Shown: piece by piece, positions 61,201 to 64,000 of the stretch | Position numbering within the stretch: position 1 is the first letter of the stretch | How the letters are laid out: the number at the start of each line of letters is the position of its first letter | Assembly: GCF_004025535.1 (NCBI RefSeq) | Contig: NZ_QJRG01000047.1 | Location: forward strand, 930,001 to 994,000 | Reading direction: 5' to 3' | Length of the DNA stretch: 64,000 nt | Origin: Pseudomonas alkylphenolica | GTDB taxonomy: Bacteria > Pseudomonadota > Gammaproteobacteria > Pseudomonadales > Pseudomonadaceae | Notes under the pieces: generated by a model | What the model saw: the letters and a program-made list of their open reading frames with translations, nothing else | Database searches by the model: none | Told to the model about the DNA's origin: nothing | Made by a program: the position numbers and the translations under genes

Positions 61201-61578
61201 CTTGAGGCGCGTCGCGCCCGGCACAGCCCCTATAAAGACGTAAGCGGCATATTGCGATCCTTCGACTATGCTGCTGCCATGGTGCTGCGCAGTGCCTCCA
61301 GTGTCGACCTCTCGGACAGTGCCCGCCAGGCCCGTCAGCGAGTCGCAAGGCGTTATCTGCACCAGGCCCGACATGCCTTTGTCGAGGCCTACGGGCTGGC
61401 CACCGCTGCCATGCCCCATGCCTGGGAACATGCCGACGGCGAGCGTGCGGCACTGGAACTGTTCAGCCTGGAAAAGGCTGCCTACGAAATTCTGTATGAA
61501 GCCGAGAACCGCCCAAGTTGGCTGGCCGTGCCTTTGCATGGCCTCCATGGCCTGACAAGTACCTGGGGAGAAATGTGA
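58273..61578 (+). CDS. treS: Bifunctional trehalose synthase / maltokinase (TreS-Mak fusion)
   Basis: 1101 residues from ATG 58273; AAGGAG abuts the alternative ATG at 58267. The N-terminal half (about 1-560) is a GH13 TreS domain: YQVHIKSFFDSNNDGIGDF, nucleophile Asp in VDGLRLDAIPYLIERDGT, Glu in MLLAEANQWPED and IFLRNHDELTLEMV. The C-terminal half (about 570-1095) is maltokinase with HGDLHLGQVLVVQGDAYLIDF and EGEPARPLEARRA, the kinase-like catalytic motifs. It makes maltose from trehalose and phosphorylates it. glgB follows directly on the stop codon. Confidence 0.95.
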   Translation: MAKRSRQAAFIDDPLWYKDAIIYQVHIKSFFDSNNDGIGDFPGLIAKLDYIAELGVNTLWLLPFYPSPRRDDGYDIAEYKAVHPDYGTLADVKRFIAQAHQRGLRVITELVINHTSDQHPWFQKARHAKRGSKARDFYVWSDSDQKYDGTRIIFLDTEKSNWTWDPVAGQYFWHRFYSHQPDLNFDNPQVMKAVIDVMRYWLDLGVDGLRLDAIPYLIERDGTHNENLPETHQVLKQIRAEIDANYPDRMLLAEANQWPEDTQLYFGEGQGDECHMAFHFPLMPRMYMAVAQEDRFPITDILRQTPDIPANCQWAIFLRNHDELTLEMVTDRERDYLWNYYAEDRRARINLGIRRRLAPLLQRDRRRVELLTSMLLSMPGTPTLYYGDEIGMGDNIYLGDRDGVRTPMQWSIDRNGGFSRADPARLVLPPIMDPLYGYTAVNVEAQAHDPHSLLNWNRRLLAVRKQQKAFGRGTLKMLSPSNRRILAYVREYSDGNGNSETILCVANVSRAAQAAELDLSQYADCVPVEMLGGSAFPPIGQLPFLLTLAPYGFYWFLLAPKDQMPSWHVEPAQSLPEFTTLVLKKRMEELLDVPSRDALQDSILPQYLPKRRWFASKDSVIEQVRIAYGVRLTTAANPVLFSEIEVGAAGQSTRYLLPFGLIAEEQINSAPPQQLALARVRRGRQVGLITDAFVLESFVRAVLLACQNGSRLPCSEGEVQFNATPQLADLNLGEEAAVRYLSAEQSNSSVVVGGSLVLKMIRRVNAGVHPELEMSAYLTAAGFNNISPLLAWVSRVDDEGEPHLLMIAQGYLNNQGDAWDWTQNNLERAIRDELEPGTADGHTDALHDLAAFAALLGQRLGELHLVLAAPTKDPAFQSRTSSAHDCVAWSEQIVQQLTCALDLLDAHRGELDSDSQRLVDDLLHQRQALLEHIKALSAQVQGGLLMRVHGDLHLGQVLVVQGDAYLIDFEGEPARPLEARRARHSPYKDVSGILRSFDYAAAMVLRSASSVDLSDSARQARQRVARRYLHQARHAFVEAYGLATAAMPHAWEHADGERAALELFSLEKAAYEILYEAENRPSWLAVPLHGLHGLTSTWGEM

Positions 61579-63789
61579 ATGAATCAACGCAAGCGCGAGG
61601 ACGGCGGGCTGGATCAACGAGACATCGACGCGCTGGTGCGGGCGGAACATGCAGACCCGTTCGCGGTGCTCGGTCCGCACCCGGACGGGGCCGGCGGTCT
61701 GTTTGTCCGCGCCTTCCTGCCCGGTGCGCTGTCGGTACAGGCCCTGGCCGCAGACGACAACCGACCGTTGGCCGAACTGCAACAGCAGGCAGCTCCGGGG
61801 CTGTTCATTGGCCGCTTGAGTGAGCAGCAGGCGTATGTGCTGCGCATTCAGTGGGCCAGTGGTGAGCAAATCACCGAAGACCCTTACAGCATTGGCCCGC
61901 AACTGGGCGACATGGACCTGTACCTGTTTGCCGAAGGCAACCACCGTGACCTGTCGTCGAGCATGGGCGCCCAGCCGGTGCAGGTCGCGGGTGTCGACGG
62001 TGTGCGCTTTTCAGTGTGGGCACCGAATGCCAGACGGGTGTCGGTGGTGGGTGACTTCAACAACTGGGACGGTCGCCGCCACCCCATGCGCCTGCGCCAC
62101 AGTGCCGGCGTGTGGGAGCTGTTCGTGCCGCGCCTGAAAGCGGGCGAAGCGTACAAGTACGAAGTACTGGGGCGCGAGGGCATCCTGCCGCTCAAAGCCG
62201 ACCCCCTGGCCCGTGCCACCGAACTGCCGCCCAGCACCGCCTCGAAAGTGGCCGGCCCCTTGGCCCATGACTGGCAGGACCAGCACTGGATGCAGGTGCG
62301 CGCAGAGCGTCAGGCGACAAACGCACCGCTGTCGATCTACGAACTGCATGCCGGCTCCTGGCAATGTGAGCTGGACGATGCCGGGGAAGTGACGCGCTTT
62401 TACAACTGGCGGGAACTGGCCGACCGCCTGGTGCCCTATATCCAGCAGATGGGCTTCACCCACATCGAGCTGATGCCGATCATGGAGCACCCCTTTGGTG
62501 GCTCCTGGGGCTACCAGCCCCTGTCAATGTTCGCGCCCACGGCCCGCTATGGTTCGGCGGAAGATTTTGCGGCGTTCATCGATGCCTGCCACCAGGCCTC
62601 GATCGGCGTGATCCTCGATTGGGTGCCTGCGCATTTTCCTACCGACAGCCATGGCCTGGCACGTTTCGACGGCACCGCGCTGTACGAATACGAAAACCCG
62701 CTGGAAGGCTTTCACCAGGATTGGGACACCCTGATCTACAACCTGGGCCGCAACGAAGTGCACGGCTTCATGCTGGCTTCGGCGCTGCACTGGCTGAAGC
62801 ATTTTCATATCGACGGCTTACGGGTCGATGCGGTGGCGTCGATGCTCTACCGCGACTACTCGCGCAAGGCCGGGGAGTGGGTACCGAACCGCCATGGCGG
62901 GCGGGAAAACCTTGAAGCCATCGACTTTCTCCGTCACCTCAACGACGTCGTTGCGCTTGAAACGCCCGGCGTGCTGGTGATCGCCGAAGAGTCCACGGCC
63001 TGGCCTGGAGTCAGCCAGCCCACCCAGCAAGGCGGGCTGGGCTTTGCCTACAAGTGGAACATGGGCTGGATGCACGACACCCTGCACTACATCCAGAACG
63101 ACCCTATCCACCGCACCTACCACCATAACGAGATGAGTTTTGGCCTGATCTACGCCTACACCGAGCATTTCATCCTGCCGATTTCCCATGACGAGGTGGT
63201 GCATGGCAAGCACTCGCTGATCGACAAGATGCCCGGTGACCGCTGGCAGAAGTTTGCCAACCTGCGTGCCTACCTCACGTTCATGTGGACCCACCCGGGC
63301 AAGAAGCTGCTGTTCATGGGCTGCGAATTCGGCCAGTGGCGGGAGTGGAACCATGACAGCGAGCTGGACTGGTACCTGCTCAAATACCCCGAGCACCTGG
63401 GGGTGCAACGCCTGGTCAGCGATCTCAACCGGCTGTACCGTGACGAGCGCGCCCTGCACCAGCAGGACTGCGTGCCCCAGGGCTTCCAGTGGCTGATCGG
63501 CGATGACGCACACAACAGCGTCTATGCCTGGCTACGCTGGAGTGCCAGCGGTGAGCCGTTGCTGGTGGTGGCCAACTTCACCCCCGTACCGCGGGAGGGC
63601 TATCGCATTGGCGTGCCGTTCGGCGAGCGTTGGGTGGAAGTGCTCAACAGCGATGCCGAGGGGTATGCCGGGTCCAACTACGGCAACCTCGGGGCGGTGA
63701 CCAGCAAGGCATTGCCCAGCCACGGCCAGCCGTTGTCGCTGGGGTTGAACCTGCCGCCGTTGGGCGTGTTGATTCTACGGCCGCAGTAA
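61579..63789 (+). CDS. glgB: 1,4-alpha-glucan branching enzyme
   Basis: 736 residues; the ATG follows the treS stop immediately (TGAATG), so translation is coupled. N1 domain (residues 10-110), CBM48 (FSVWAPNARRVSVVGDFNNWD) and GH13_9 barrel: HIELMPIMEHPFGGSWGYQP, nucleophile Asp in DGLRVDAVASMLYRDYSR, Glu in VLVIAEESTAWPGVSQP, LPISHDEVVHGKHS. It introduces alpha-1,6 branches into the glucan made by GlgE. Last gene of the operon. Confidence 0.96.
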   Translation: MNQRKREDGGLDQRDIDALVRAEHADPFAVLGPHPDGAGGLFVRAFLPGALSVQALAADDNRPLAELQQQAAPGLFIGRLSEQQAYVLRIQWASGEQITEDPYSIGPQLGDMDLYLFAEGNHRDLSSSMGAQPVQVAGVDGVRFSVWAPNARRVSVVGDFNNWDGRRHPMRLRHSAGVWELFVPRLKAGEAYKYEVLGREGILPLKADPLARATELPPSTASKVAGPLAHDWQDQHWMQVRAERQATNAPLSIYELHAGSWQCELDDAGEVTRFYNWRELADRLVPYIQQMGFTHIELMPIMEHPFGGSWGYQPLSMFAPTARYGSAEDFAAFIDACHQASIGVILDWVPAHFPTDSHGLARFDGTALYEYENPLEGFHQDWDTLIYNLGRNEVHGFMLASALHWLKHFHIDGLRVDAVASMLYRDYSRKAGEWVPNRHGGRENLEAIDFLRHLNDVVALETPGVLVIAEESTAWPGVSQPTQQGGLGFAYKWNMGWMHDTLHYIQNDPIHRTYHHNEMSFGLIYAYTEHFILPISHDEVVHGKHSLIDKMPGDRWQKFANLRAYLTFMWTHPGKKLLFMGCEFGQWREWNHDSELDWYLLKYPEHLGVQRLVSDLNRLYRDERALHQQDCVPQGFQWLIGDDAHNSVYAWLRWSASGEPLLVVANFTPVPREGYRIGVPFGERWVEVLNSDAEGYAGSNYGNLGAVTSKALPSHGQPLSLGLNLPPLGVLILRPQ

Positions 63790-63794
63790 AGGCG

Positions 63795-63828
63795 TCGCGC
63801 CGCGGTCGGTATGCAGGCTGCGGCGCGA
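63795..63828. terminator. Possible terminator between glgB and the LysR gene
   Basis: TCGCGCCGC (63795-63803) pairs with GCGGCGCGA (63820-63828) around a 16-nt loop. There is no T tract; a weak candidate for the two convergent transcripts. Confidence 0.35.
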
Positions 63829-63831
63829 GGC

Positions 63832-64000
63832 TTACACCAGCGTGGCTTGCAACGACTCGAGAAACACCGCCTCGGCGCGGCTCATGCGTTGCTCGCGGTT
63901 CCACAGCAGGTGAATGTCGACATCGGCGATGCCTTCGCGTGGTGGCAGGGGCCAGAGCAAACCGGCCTCGACGTCCGCCGCGACGACATGCGCGGGCAGG
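63832..64000 (-). CDS. LysR-family regulator, C-terminal end (continues beyond window)
   Basis: Only the last 55 or so residues are present. The frame reads LPAHVVAADVEAGLLWPLPP, then DIHLLWNREQRMSRAEAVFLE and ends QATLV. LPxHVVAxxxxAGxL and the HLLW-strand are the usual C-terminus of LysR effector-binding domains. Convergent with glgB. Target genes lie outside the window. Confidence 0.75.
   Translation of the reverse strand, partial: LPAHVVAADVEAGLLWPLPPREGIADVDIHLLWNREQRMSRAEAVFLESLQATLV

Overview
The window looks like chromosome of a fluorescent or putida-group Pseudomonas. It is GC-rich with tightly packed genes. It carries an isovalerate/leucine (liu) operon, a GlgE/TreS/GlgB glucan-trehalose operon, an LpxO-type lipid A hydroxylase, a PrrF-type iron-responsive small RNA and REP-like palindromes that begin with GTAGGAGCGG-type sequence. 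I see no rRNA, tRNA, CRISPR array, complete IS element or prophage. Most of the window is core or soft-core chromosome with several accessory metabolic islands.

Layout. At 0-9.5 kb are the 3' part of an adenylation/carrier/membrane-acyltransferase fusion, a small membrane protein, a divergent oxidoreductase/LysR pair, small conserved proteins (DUF1289, DUF2986), a DUF2252 protein, a PAS-GGDEF diguanylate cyclase and a FecR-like protein that lacks the usual sigma-binding N-terminus. At 9.5-20.7 kb is a possible alkyl-sulfate/alkanol island: a secreted SdsA-type alkylsulfatase, divergent DUF1302 and DUF1329 envelope proteins, a MalT/AlkS-like LuxR activator, an AraC regulator and a GMC alcohol dehydrogenase. 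At 20.8-28.3 kb are the carboxynorspermidine pair (nspC and its dehydrogenase), an MHS-family transporter and a TonB-dependent receptor preceded by a cobalamin riboswitch.

At 28.3-32.4 kb are single genes: GNAT, an AhpD-like protein, lpxO, thpR, DUF1772 and DUF4174. At 32.4-37.6 kb is an operon of two Gfo/Idh/MocA dehydrogenases, a type II dehydroquinase and an MHS transporter, with a divergent LysR; it is probably for uptake and use of a cyclitol or shikimate/quinate-like compound. At 37.6-40.4 kb are small proteins and a DUF3455/ECF sigma/RskA anti-sigma unit. At 40.4-45 kb are a class-III aminotransferase, a LysR regulator, an amino-acid permease and a thioesterase.

At 45-48.4 kb are an M14 carboxypeptidase, an unusual sigma-region-4/DUF4880/membrane fusion, PrrF with its Fur-box promoter, a DUF6124-type protein and a CI/PrtR-like repressor whose self-cleavage residues are all replaced. 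At 48.4-55.8 kb is liuABCD with a divergent acyl-CoA ligase; the shared promoter holds two identical 16-bp palindromes. At 55.9-64 kb are a small proline-rich protein, glgE, treS-maltokinase and glgB, and the 3' end of a LysR gene.

Two regulatory themes stand out. One is iron: PrrF and a Fur-like box upstream of the sigma/DUF4880 fusion, plus the orphan FecR fragment 37 kb away that has exactly the domains the fusion lacks. The other is regulators that have departed from the family plan: the split FecR and the non-cleavable S24 repressor. All assignments come from reading motifs and protein sequences; no database search was run.
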